Assembly: GCF_036237315.1 (NCBI RefSeq)
Contig: NZ_CP108356.1
Coordinates: 3,468,501-3,532,500, forward strand
Origin: Streptomyces sp. NBC_01351
GTDB taxonomy: Bacteria; Actinomycetota; Actinomycetes; Streptomycetales; Streptomycetaceae
Length of the DNA stretch: 64,000 nt
Direction of reading: 5' to 3'
Positions within the stretch are counted from its first letter, which is position 1. Every line of letters begins with the position of its first letter. Below are positions 9,325 through 16,598 of the stretch, in pieces. Made by a program: the position numbers and the translations under genes. A model generated the notes under the pieces. The model was not told where the DNA came from. It searched no databases and saw nothing but the letters and a program-made list of their open reading frames with translations.

Positions 9325-9410
9325 GTGGACAAGAGTACGGTCCGCGCCCCTCGCATCCCTGCGGGGCCACGGACCGCGGCTCACTGGTCGGATCGGTCTC
9401 GCTGGTCGGA

Positions 9411-9836
9411 CTACTGCTCGGACTTCTGGCCGGACTCCTGGCCGGACTCCTGCTCGGCGAGGCGGCGCTCGGCCTCCTCCCAGCTGATCGGCAGTTCGGA
9501 GGCCCGTACGGTCCAGAAGGTGAAGGCCGATTCCTTCATGTACGCGCTGGCCGCGCGGGAGCTGGTGCGGTGGGGCTCGCTGCGGGCGAAGCGGTAGAGC
9601 GCGTCCCGGTCCTCCCAGGCGGAGAGGGTGAGGAAGGTGCGTCGCGGGACCCGCGCCCGGAGGGCGACGCCGTGGGCGCCGGGGGCCTTGCGGATCTGGC
9701 CGACGATGCGGGGGGACTTGAGGAAGAACCTGAGGGCGCCGATGAGCGTGGCCGTCTCGAAGCGGGAGGCCATGACGTAGACCTCGGCGTCGGGGGCGGA
9801 CGGCTGGGTGGGGGTCAACCAGGGGATGTCGGGCAT
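9411..9836 (-). CDS. Antibiotic-biosynthesis-monooxygenase-fold (DUF3291-like) protein
   Basis: A 141-residue protein with the ferredoxin-like pattern of small monooxygenase-fold proteins: strand YVMASRFET, a helix with SPRIVGQIRKAPG, strand TFLTLSAWEDRDALYRFARSEPH, and the tail FTFWTVRASELPISWEEAE. Its function is unassigned; relatives are called DUF3291 or spheroidene-monooxygenase-like. The ATG at 9836 has AAGGAG eight bases upstream, so the earlier in-frame GTG is not used. The C-terminus is a short Gln/Glu/Ser repeat (QESGQESGQKSEQ) encoded by a slippage-prone 15-bp repeat. Just downstream of the MFS gene on the same strand. Confidence 0.72.
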   Translation of the reverse strand: MPDIPWLTPTQPSAPDAEVYVMASRFETATLIGALRFFLKSPRIVGQIRKAPGAHGVALRARVPRRTFLTLSAWEDRDALYRFARSEPHRTSSRAASAYMKESAFTFWTVRASELPISWEEAERRLAEQESGQESGQKSEQ

Positions 9837-9901
9837 GGCGAGCACTCCTTAGTTCGAATCGCGCGTCGGTAAGGGTCCGATCGAAATTCCGGCCGGTGCA
9901 T

Positions 9902-11350
9902 CTATCGAGCTGCGGGGACCTTGTCCCGGACCGCGGCGCCGGCGACGACCGGCGAGGGCGCCGACTTGCGCGGCAGCAGCAGGGCGACCACGGCGGCCAG
10001 GGCCACCGCGGCGGCGCCGATCCACAGGGCGGGGATCGTGCCGTCGGTGAAGGCCTGCGGGGACTCGTAGCCCCCCTGGGCGGAGAAGACGGAGGCCAGG
10101 ACGGCCACACCGAGGGCACCGCCGACCTCCCGGAGGGCGTTGTTCGTACCGGAGGCCTTGCCCTGGTCGGCGGGGGACACGGTGGACATCAGGACGTTGA
10201 CGGCGGGGGCGAAGTACAGGGCCATGCCGATGCCGCTGAGGATCAGCGCGGGCAGCTGGGCCGCGTACGACACGTCCGGGCTCAGGACCATCGCGAACCA
10301 GCCGAGGCCGAGGGCCTGGAGCGCCAGCCCGGCCGCGACGACGGGACGGCCGCCGATCCGGTCGGAGAGGATCCCCGCCAGCGGGGCGACGAGCATCGGC
10401 ATGGCGGTCCAGGGGAGCATGCGCAGCCCGGCCTGGGTGGGCGTGTAGCCGGCGACGCCCTGGAGGAACTGGGCGAGCAGGAAGATCGAGCCGAACATGC
10501 CGAGGAACATCAGGAGGCTGGCCACGTTGATCGCGAGGAAGCCGCGGTCGCGAAAGAGCCTCATGGGGAGCATGGGGTTGGCGTTGTTGAACCCGTGGTG
10601 GACGAACCCGCCGACGAGGGCGGCGCCGACGATCAGCCCGGTCAGCACGGGAACGCTGGTCCAGCCCTCGGAATTGGCGTTGACCAGGCCGTAGACGATG
10701 CCGAAGAGGCCGCCGCTGATCAGCAGGGTGCCGGGGATGTCGAGGCGCGCGCCGGGAGCGGTGGACTCGGCGAGGCGCAGGCGGGCGAGCGGGATCAGGG
10801 CGAGGCCGATGGGGACGTTGACCCAGAAGATCCACTGCCAGGAGATGTGCTCGGTCAGGCTGCCGCCGATGAGGGGACCACTGGCGACGGCGACACCGCC
10901 GGCGGCACTGAAGATGCCGAGGGCCATACCCCTGCGGGCAGCCGGGACGGCGGCGGTGAGCAGGGTCAGGGTGAGCGGCATCATGATCGCGGCGCCGAGG
11001 CCCTGGACGGCCCGGGCGGCGATGAGCGCGTCGATCCCGGGCGAGAGCGCGGCCGCGGCGGAGGCACCGGTGAACACCGTGAGCCCCACGATGAACAGCC
11101 TCCGCCGCCCGAACCGGTCACCGAGGGCGGCCCCGAACATGAGGAGGACGGCGAAGGTGAGCGTGTACGCGTTCACCGTCCACTCCAGTTCCTCCAGCCC
11201 GCCGCCGAGGTCCGCGCGGATGGCGGGGAGGGCGGTGGTGACGACGAGGTTGTCGAGGGCGGCCATGAAGCTGGCGATGCCGGTGATGACGAGGGCCCAG
11301 ACGGCGGGCCCCCGGAGCTTGGCACCCGTGTCCGTTTCTTGCGTGTTCAC
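9902..11350 (-). CDS. MFS drug efflux transporter (DHA2, 14-TMS, EmrB/QacA type)
   Basis: A 482-residue major facilitator protein with about 14 membrane helices. It has the DHA2 motif A segment GDRFGRRRLFIVG after helix 2, motif C-like GGVAVASGPLIGG in helix 5, and an early acidic residue in LDNLVVTTALPAI. It probably exports hydrophobic cations or drugs by proton antiport. The GTG at 11350 has AAGGGG upstream. A palindrome at 11381-11400 lies just before it and matches one before the neighbouring tetR gene, so the pump is very likely under that repressor. Confidence 0.9.
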   Translation of the reverse strand: MNTQETDTGAKLRGPAVWALVITGIASFMAALDNLVVTTALPAIRADLGGGLEELEWTVNAYTLTFAVLLMFGAALGDRFGRRRLFIVGLTVFTGASAAAALSPGIDALIAARAVQGLGAAIMMPLTLTLLTAAVPAARRGMALGIFSAAGGVAVASGPLIGGSLTEHISWQWIFWVNVPIGLALIPLARLRLAESTAPGARLDIPGTLLISGGLFGIVYGLVNANSEGWTSVPVLTGLIVGAALVGGFVHHGFNNANPMLPMRLFRDRGFLAINVASLLMFLGMFGSIFLLAQFLQGVAGYTPTQAGLRMLPWTAMPMLVAPLAGILSDRIGGRPVVAAGLALQALGLGWFAMVLSPDVSYAAQLPALILSGIGMALYFAPAVNVLMSTVSPADQGKASGTNNALREVGGALGVAVLASVFSAQGGYESPQAFTDGTIPALWIGAAAVALAAVVALLLPRKSAPSPVVAGAAVRDKVPAAR

Positions 11351-11380
11351 GATTCCCCTTCCCCCTGCTGTGTGCAGTTT

Positions 11381-11400
11381 GTTAGTTATGGATGACTAAC
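11381..11400 (-). promoter_or_regulatory. Putative TetR operator upstream of the MFS pump
   Basis: Perfect inverted repeat GTTAGT-N8-ACTAAC, 31-50 bp before the pump start codon. The same arms and spacing occur before the tetR gene at 12066-12089. The arms are AT-rich in a 72% GC background, which favours a real binding site. Confidence 0.75.
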
Positions 11401-11489
11401 TTTCGTGCCCATGGGTGCCCCCGAGACCGGGCGGCGGGGCCGGCGGACCCTGGCGGGCAGACCTGGCACGCCGGGCAGGCCGCGCGCCC

Positions 11490-12059
11490 TCACTTCTCCA
11501 GACGCCCCTTGGCGCGCGCATCGGGGTACAGCCCTTCCCAGACCCGATGCCCGGGCGGGAACCCCATGGCCGCGAGGGTGTTGATCAGCATCCCGTACGC
11601 CATGAAGGTCGTCGTCTCCTTCACGTCGCCGCCGAGCGGCACGTGAACCGTGTCCCAGAGCTCCATCCACCCCTTGCGGGCGATCTCGCCGAGCTCGTGA
11701 TCACCGGCCGCCTCGGCGGCGGCGACGGTGACGTACATCTGCAGCTGCATCTGGAGCTTGTCGGGATCCTCGGCGATGAGCCTGGTGTAGGCGTTCGCCA
11801 TGGCCTGCGTGGCCTCTTCACCCTGCAGCCCTTCGGCTGCGGCGGCGAAGACCTCACGGGTGTCGCGCAGGCAGCGCTCGGAGGCGGCGAGGAAGATGGC
11901 GAGCTTGTTCGGGAAGAGCCGGAAGAGATACGGCTGCGAAACACCGACCCGCTTGGCGATCGCCTCGGTGGAGGTCCCGTAGTAGCCCCCGCGGGCGAAC
12001 TCATGCATCGCCGCACGAATGACGCTCTCACGCCGCTCTTCTGCGCTCATCCTTGCCAT
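11490..12059 (-). CDS. TetR family transcriptional regulator
   Basis: A 189-residue TetR-type repressor. The N-terminal helix-turn-helix (about 28-50: TSTEAIAKRVGVSQPYLFRLFPNK) is canonical, followed by an all-helical ligand-binding domain. It lies 139 bp upstream of the MFS pump gene on the same strand. A matching palindrome precedes each gene, so it probably represses both itself and the pump. Its own operator ends only seven bases before the ATG at 12059 and no Shine-Dalgarno is visible, suggesting a leaderless mRNA. An alternative ATG (codon 4) is possible. The inducer is unknown, presumably a pump substrate. Confidence 0.92.
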   Translation of the reverse strand: MARMSAEERRESVIRAAMHEFARGGYYGTSTEAIAKRVGVSQPYLFRLFPNKLAIFLAASERCLRDTREVFAAAAEGLQGEEATQAMANAYTRLIAEDPDKLQMQLQMYVTVAAAEAAGDHELGEIARKGWMELWDTVHVPLGGDVKETTTFMAYGMLINTLAAMGFPPGHRVWEGLYPDARAKGRLEK

Positions 12060-12065
12060 GATTTA

Positions 12066-12089
12066 AAGTTAGTGCTCAATCACTAACTT
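12066..12089 (-). promoter_or_regulatory. Putative TetR autoregulatory operator
   Basis: Perfect 9-bp inverted repeat AAGTTAGTG and CACTAACTT around a 6-bp centre, immediately upstream of the tetR start codon. It shares the GTTAGT...ACTAAC core with the site before the pump. In reverse complement the pump site reads AAAGTTAGTCATCC..., so the two align over the whole half-site. Confidence 0.8.
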
Positions 12090-12202
12090 CGTCAAGGGGG
12101 ATGTGGGGGCGGGAGGCCAGGGGGGGCGGGGGGGCGGGGGGCGGGGGGTGTGCGGCGGGGTCGGGGGTGGCGGGACCTTCACCGGGCGGCATCAGAGAGG
12201 GC

Positions 12203-12357
12203 TTGGGGGTTTCCCGTCAGTCCCACTGTCCTTCCGTGTCGGGCCGGCCTGTCAAGGGCGCTCCTCCTTCGTCGTCGCGTCGCTTCGCGATGGCCTTCGG
12301 CCACCCTTGACAGACCGCCCCGCCCCGGAAAGACAAGGACTGCCGGGAAACCCCCAA
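12203..12357 (+). repeat. 155-bp hairpin element, copy 1
   Basis: It begins TTGGGGGTTTCCCGTCAGTC and ends GACTGCCGGGAAACCCCCAA, which are near-perfect terminal inverted repeats. The pairing continues inward through TGTCAAGGG and CCCTTGACA, giving arms of about 55 nt. The 45-nt loop is identical, in reverse complement, to that of copy 2 at 13129-13283. Confidence 0.85.
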
Positions 12358-13128
12358 AAGAAGCGGGCCGGGAGGAGAAAGGAAAAGGGCGGGGCGGTCA
12401 GGGATGTCCGACCCTGCTCCGGGAGGGGGCGCGCCCTGCCCCGGGCCCTTCCAGGCCGCCGGCCAGTCGGCCGGCCATCGCCAAACAGCGACCACAAGCA
12501 CCCCAGCCCCCGACAGGCGCCCCAAATCGCTACGCGCTCCTCCACGACGGCGACTGCAGCAGTCTTGGGCTGGACATAAGCCGCCACGGATCGCTACGCG
12601 CTTCTCGACAACGGCGACCGACCCCCGTCTGGGGCTGATGGGGAGCGAAACGGGCTGGCGAAAGGCCTGGAGGGGCCGTTCGTCGGCCCAGCCGAGCTGG
12701 ATTCACGTCAGGACGAAGGCGTCACCACAAACTCATGCCCATAGCGGGGTAATTAGGGCAAACGGACGGCTGTTTTCGTCGGCTCCTTCGCCTGACCCCC
12801 GCACAGCTCGATATGGCCGTCATTTGGGGCTGTTTCCGCCCCAGGCGGCGGTCAGTCGCCGTCGTGGAGAAGCGCGTAGCGATCTGTCGCGGCTTATGTC
12901 CGGCCACAGACGGTCGCCGGACGCCAAGCAGCAGGAGCGCGTAGCGATCTGGGGCGTGGGGCTCGGCTGACCTGCCGCCGGCGTCATTTGGGCGCTGTTT
13001 GGCGGGGGTTGGGCCGCTGCCCGGCTTGGAGGGCGGTCTGGGAGGGCCCGGGGCGTGACGCCTCACCTGGGCGGGGCCGGACATCGCTGATGGGCCCGTC
13101 CTTGAAATCTCTGTCCCGGCCAGTTCTT

Positions 13129-13283
13129 TTGGGGGTTTCCCGGCAGTCTTCGTTTTTCCGTGGCGGGACGGTCTGTCAAGGGTGGCCGAAGGCCATCGCG
13201 AAGCGACGCGACGACGAAGGAGGAGCGCCCTTGACAGGCCGTCACGACACGGAAGGACGATGAGACTGACGGGAAACCCCCAA
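13129..13283 (-). repeat. 155-bp hairpin element, copy 2 (inverted)
   Basis: Same length and ends as copy 1 (TTGGGGGTTTCCCGGCAGTC at one end, GACTGACGGGAAACCCCCAA at the other) but inverted. The arms differ from copy 1 at many positions yet still pair, while the loop containing GGCCGAAGGCC and CGCGAAGCG is unchanged. Confidence 0.85.
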
Positions 13284-13368
13284 GCCCTCCCTGATTCCGC
13301 CCAGCCAGAACCCCGCCACCGGAGCCCCCGCCCAGCCGAAACCGACGACCTCTTGGCCTCAGCTCAGC

Positions 13369-13797
13369 TCAGCTCAGCTCGACCACCGCGCGCGACATGC
13401 CCAGAACCTTCTGGCCCGCGCTCATCGCCGTCAGGTCCACCCGGACCCGCTTGTCGTCCAACTTGGCCGCGACCTTGGCCGTCACCTCGATCAGCCCGCC
13501 CTGGTCGTCGTTCGGGACCACCACCGGCTTCGTGAAGCGCACGCCGTACTCGACCACCGCGCCCGGGTCGCCCGCCCAGTCGGTGACCACCCGGATCGCT
13601 TCGGCCATCGTGAACATGCCGTGCGCGATTACGTCCGGCAGTCCGACCTCCTTGGCGAACTTCTCGTTCCAGTGGATCGGGTTGAAGTCACCGGAGGCAC
13701 CCGCGTACCGCACCAGCGTGGCGCGCGTCACGGGGAAGGACGCCGCCGGCAGTTCGGTGCCGACCTCGACGTCGTCGTACTGGATCTGTGCTGCCAT
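13369..13797 (-). CDS. MaoC-like dehydratase (HadB-type subunit)
   Basis: A 142-residue single hot-dog protein of the MaoC hydratase family. The hydratase-2 motif YAGASGDFNPIHWN (about 31-44) supplies the Asp and His catalytic pair and is followed by GMFTMA. It overlaps functionally with the HadA-like gene one base upstream (stop 13799, start 13797). Together they resemble mycobacterial HadAB/HadBC, where the catalytic B subunit pairs with a substrate-binding partner in fatty-acid dehydration. In Streptomyces, which makes no mycolic acids, the substrate is unknown. The stop codon lies inside a (GCTCA)n pentanucleotide repeat (13358-13379), so the C-terminus could vary by slippage. Confidence 0.88.
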   Translation of the reverse strand: MAAQIQYDDVEVGTELPAASFPVTRATLVRYAGASGDFNPIHWNEKFAKEVGLPDVIAHGMFTMAEAIRVVTDWAGDPGAVVEYGVRFTKPVVVPNDDQGGLIEVTAKVAAKLDDKRVRVDLTAMSAGQKVLGMSRAVVELS

Positions 13798-13798
13798 G

Positions 13799-14251
13799 TC
13801 AGGCCTCCTCGGGGGCGCGGGAGACGAGCTTCGTCCACGCCGTCACCACGTGCTCGCCGGTCTCGTCGTGGACCTCGCCGCGGATGTCGACGATGTCGTT
13901 GCCCGCCATCGACTTCACGGCCTCGATGGTGGAGGTCACCGACAGACGGTCACCCGCACGCACGGGACGGGAGTACGCGAACTTCTGGTCGCCGTGCACG
14001 ACGCGGCTGTAGTCCAGCCCCAGCTGGGGGTCCTCGATCACCTGGCCCGCCGCGGCGAAAGTGATGGCAAACACAAAAGTCGGCGGAGCGATCACATCGA
14101 GATAGCCGTGCGCCTTGGCCGCTTCCGGGTCCGTGTAGACGGGATTGGCGTCACCCACAGCGACCGCGAATTCGCGGATCTTCTCCCGGCCGACCTCATA
14201 CGGATCGGTGGGCGGGTAGCTCCGCCCCACGAAGGACTGGTCGAGAGCCAT
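13799..14251 (-). CDS. MaoC N-terminal-like dehydratase (HadA/HadC-type, UPF0336)
   Basis: A 150-residue hot-dog protein of the UPF0336 family. The opening MALDQSFVGRSYPPTDPYEVGREKIREFA, given here in pieces (SFVGRSYPP, YEVGREKIREFA), and GDANPVYTD are characteristic. It lacks the full Asp/His hydratase motif and so should be the substrate-binding partner of the adjacent HadB-like protein. The order rpmG-hadA-hadB, one base apart, is conserved from mycobacteria to Streptomyces. The ATG at 14251 begins the family's usual N-terminus. Confidence 0.88.
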   Translation of the reverse strand: MALDQSFVGRSYPPTDPYEVGREKIREFAVAVGDANPVYTDPEAAKAHGYLDVIAPPTFVFAITFAAAGQVIEDPQLGLDYSRVVHGDQKFAYSRPVRAGDRLSVTSTIEAVKSMAGNDIVDIRGEVHDETGEHVVTAWTKLVSRAPEEA

Positions 14252-14426
14252 GACTCACTACCTCCACAAAGAACAGGTGCAATCACAAGGACAAGACGAC
14301 ACAAGACGACAGACAGACGGACAGCTGGTCAGCAGCCCACCGCTGGACGCGGAAACGACACAAGGCCGCCCCCCGATGACGGGGACGACCTCATGACGGT
14401 GCCTGTTATTCGAGACTTCGCTGGGG

Positions 14427-14591
14427 TCAGCGGGTCTCGCGGTGCGCGGTGTGCGAGTTGCAACGCGGGCAGTGCTTCTTCATCTCAAGACGGTCCGGGT
14501 CGTTACGCCGGTTCTTCTTGGTGATGTAGTTCCGCTCCTTGCACTCCACGCAGGCCAGCGTGATCTTCGGGCGGACGTCGGTGGCAGCCAC
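14427..14591 (-). CDS. rpmG: 50S ribosomal protein L33
   Basis: A 54-residue L33. It reads [20 protein letters not shown], then [20 protein letters not shown] and [13 protein letters not shown]. The two CxxC pairs (ACVEC and HCPRC) are both kept, so this is the zinc-binding C+ form. Many streptomycetes also have a cysteine-free copy under Zur control. It starts at GTG 14591 with AAGGAG seven bases upstream. It lies between tRNA-Met and the HadA-like gene on the same strand. Confidence 0.96.
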   Translation of the reverse strand: MAATDVRPKITLACVECKERNYITKKNRRNDPDRLEMKKHCPRCNSHTAHRETR

Positions 14592-14679
14592 GTGAGTGCT
14601 CCTTGACGGAAATTGGGACGGATGAACGCATACAAGAGTAGCCGACCGGGAGACCGACCCCGCAATCGGCTACTGTGTG

Positions 14680-14752
14680 TAGCGGCGACCGGACTTGAAC
14701 CGGTGACACAGCGATTATGAGCCGCTTGCTCTACCGACTGAGCTACGCCGCT
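14680..14752 (-). tRNA. tRNA-Met (CAT), elongator
   Basis: A 73-nt cloverleaf: acceptor AGCGGCG with CGCCGCT, discriminator A, anticodon loop CTCATAA (CAT), T-arm GGTTCAAGTCC. The fully paired first acceptor base pair A-T makes it an elongator, not an initiator. No encoded CCA. Confidence 0.95.
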
Positions 14753-14766
14753 TTGATGTGATCGAC

Positions 14767-14786
14767 TCCCCACCCGAGGGTGGGGA
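14767..14786. other. Stem-loop between tRNA-Met and tRNA-Thr
   Basis: Perfect 9-bp hairpin TCCCCACCC and GGGTGGGGA with a two-base loop in the 48-bp spacer of the tRNA pair. It could mark a processing site or a weak terminator in the precursor. Confidence 0.4.
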
Positions 14787-14800
14787 ACCTCTCTCACCAG

Positions 14801-14873
14801 AGCCCCAATGCGGAATCGAACCGCAGACCTTCTCCTTACCATGGAGACGCTCTACCGACTGAGCTATTGGGGC
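14801..14873 (-). tRNA. tRNA-Thr (GGT)
   Basis: A 73-nt cloverleaf: acceptor GCCCCAA with TTGGGGC, discriminator T, anticodon stem TCTCC/GGAGA with loop ATGGTAA (GGT), T-arm GGTTCGATTCC. First gene of the tRNA-Thr-tRNA-Met-rpmG-MaoC transcription unit. Confidence 0.95.
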
Positions 14874-14884
14874 GAGCGATGAAG

Positions 14885-14914
14885 ACATTACACGGTTGCC
14901 CGCCCATCGCCCAA
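14885..14914 (-). promoter_or_regulatory. Possible promoter of the tRNA-Thr/tRNA-Met/rpmG unit
   Basis: On the minus strand TTGGGC (complement of 14909-14914) and TAATGT (complement of 14885-14890) stand 18 bp apart. The -10 ends 11 bp before the tRNA-Thr 5' end. The match to a housekeeping promoter is moderate. Confidence 0.35.
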
Positions 14915-15258
14915 ATCCTTTGCGGGGACCGGGCTCCGAGGGGGTTCCGCAGCCTTTCCCGATCAGTGCCCGAGCCGCCCACACAGCCACTCCCACCCGA
15001 AATGTGTCCGGTGTCACCACCGAGCCCACTCCCCCGACACACGCCTCGTCGCCCTCACCACCTCTCACCCCCGCCTCACCCCGTCCCGCCCCCGCCCCGC
15101 GCCACGCGCCGAGGCGCATGGGCACCACACCGGTACGACTATTGCGCTCTTCCGCGAAGCGGGGTGCCCCGCGCCCTAGGCTCTGAACACGCTGCGTGAT
15201 CTTGGGCCGCGGGCCGCGGCCAAGGCCCAGGAACCGCCCGAGCCACCGCAGGAGCGCG
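14915..15258. other. Intergenic region between tRNA-Thr and the CodA-like gene
   Basis: About 345 bp that are GC-rich, with C-rich stretches (15000-15110), and no frame with convincing coding character on either strand. It must hold the promoter of the 15259 gene. AGGAG precedes that gene's ATG, and I see no clear hairpin or operator. Confidence 0.5.
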
Positions 15259-16545
15259 ATGTCCGACAGCCAACCGCAGCAGCCGTTCCACTCCCCGCGC
15301 AACGGCCGTGGCGAGAGCGGCGGTCTCGGTAGCGCAGCCGCCGCCGAAGCCACCACCCTGCTGCTCGCCGGTGCCCGCCTCACCGACGGCCGTACCGTCG
15401 ACGTCCGGCTCAGCGGCGGCCGCATCCAAGCCGTCGGCACCGCGGGCAGCCTCCCCGCCCCCGCCCTGTCCCGGGTGGACCTGAGCGGGTACCTGCTGCT
15501 CCCCGCCCCCGCCGAGCCGCACGCCCACGGGGACACCGCCCTGACCGCCGACGGGGAGGGGCCCGTCTCCTACACCCCCGACGAGGTCCAGCGCCGCGCC
15601 ACCGAAGCGGCCCTGCTCCAGCTCGGCCACGGCGCCACCGCCGTGCGCTCCCACGTGCGGATCGGCGACGTGCACGGCCTCGGCCCCCTGGAGGCGGTCC
15701 TCCAGGCCCGCCGCTCGCTGCGCGGGCTGGCCGACCTCACCACCGTGGCCGTCCCCCGGCTGCTCACCGGGGTCGCGGGCGCGGACGGGCTCGCCATGCT
15801 GCGCGACGCGGTCAAGATGGGCGCCTCCGTGATCGGCGGCTGCCCCGATCTGGACCCCGACCCGACCGGCTTCCTCGAAGCCGTCCTGGAGCTCGCGGAC
15901 GAACACGGCTGCCCCGTGGACCTGCACACGGACGGCGACGACCCGGCGCGCCTCTCCCGGCTCGCCGCCATGGCCGGCGGACTGCGCCCCGGGGTCACGA
16001 TCGGTCCCTGCGGAGGTCTGTCCCGGCTCCCGTTGGACGTGGCCGCCCGCTCCGCCGACCAGCTGGCCGCGGCCGGCGTACGGGTGACCTGCCTCCCGCA
16101 GGGCGACTGCGCGGCCCTGGAGCGCCGCGGGCTGCGCACGGCGCCCGTGCGGCTGCTGCGGGCCGCCGGGGTACGGGTGTCGGCCGGCAGCGGGGCGCTG
16201 CGGGACGCCGGGAACCCGGTGGGCCGCGGCGACCCGCTGGAGGCCGCGTACCTGCTGGCCTCCCAGGGCGGGCTGCGGGCGGGCGAGGCCTACGAGTCGG
16301 TCAGCGCCTGCGCCCGCGAGGCGATGGGCCTGCCGGAGGTGCGGGTGGAGGCCGGTTTCCCGGCGGAGCTGCTCGCCGTGCGCGGGGACCGGATCGCGGG
16401 CGTGCTGTCCCTCGCGTACAGCCGCATCGTGATCCACCGCGGGCGGGTGGTAGCCCGTACGAGTGCCGTACGGGAGTACTGCGACTCCGCCGTCGCGGTG
16501 GCCCTGGACCTGCCCCGGCAGGGCCGTACGGAGCCCGGCCCCTGA
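15259..16545 (+). CDS. Cytosine deaminase-like amidohydrolase with degenerate active site
   Basis: A 428-residue amidohydrolase-superfamily protein that aligns with E. coli cytosine deaminase CodA along the barrel. EPHAHGDT matches EPHIHLDT, keeping two metal histidines at about 88 and 90. DLHTDGDD matches DVHCDEIDD, keeping one His at about 223. However, the catalytic Glu of CodA is Gly (about 226), the next metal His is Pro (about 250, in TIGPCGG), and the catalytic/metal Asp is Gly (about 312, in AGSGALRD). It is therefore unlikely to deaminate pyrimidines and may be a binding protein or use altered chemistry. The ATG at 15259 follows GCAGGAG; a low-complexity N-terminus (about 1-30) precedes the fold. 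Confidence 0.85.
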   Translation: MSDSQPQQPFHSPRNGRGESGGLGSAAAAEATTLLLAGARLTDGRTVDVRLSGGRIQAVGTAGSLPAPALSRVDLSGYLLLPAPAEPHAHGDTALTADGEGPVSYTPDEVQRRATEAALLQLGHGATAVRSHVRIGDVHGLGPLEAVLQARRSLRGLADLTTVAVPRLLTGVAGADGLAMLRDAVKMGASVIGGCPDLDPDPTGFLEAVLELADEHGCPVDLHTDGDDPARLSRLAAMAGGLRPGVTIGPCGGLSRLPLDVAARSADQLAAAGVRVTCLPQGDCAALERRGLRTAPVRLLRAAGVRVSAGSGALRDAGNPVGRGDPLEAAYLLASQGGLRAGEAYESVSACAREAMGLPEVRVEAGFPAELLAVRGDRIAGVLSLAYSRIVIHRGRVVARTSAVREYCDSAVAVALDLPRQGRTEPGP

Positions 16546-16598
16546 GGTTTCCCGTGCTTTCGCGGGCGGGGGCGCGCGGCTCGTCGTACGGTCGGGAC

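Larger units (their letters stand above)
12199..13290. repeat. Non-coding 1.1-kb imperfect inverted repeat region
   Basis: The 1.3 kb between tetR and the MaoC genes carries no convincing gene. The left arm (about 12199-12645) is homologous to the reverse complement of the right arm (about 12835-13290). The arms match blockwise: the 155-bp hairpin elements at both ends, then GGGATGTCCG/GCGATGTCCG, CCCCGGGCCCT, GCCAAACAGCG, and four copies of ATCGCTACGCGCTYCT at 12526, 12590, 12867 and 12934 (the last two inverted). GGACATAAGCCGC lies between each pair. The centre (about 12650-12830) is unique. Indels separate the blocks, so this is an old duplication or a decayed element. No transposase frame is visible. 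Confidence 0.8.

Noticed and set aside
12199..13290. Inverted repeat region considered as an intact insertion sequence
   Set aside because: No transposase-like frame occurs between or within the arms, and no target-site duplication is evident.
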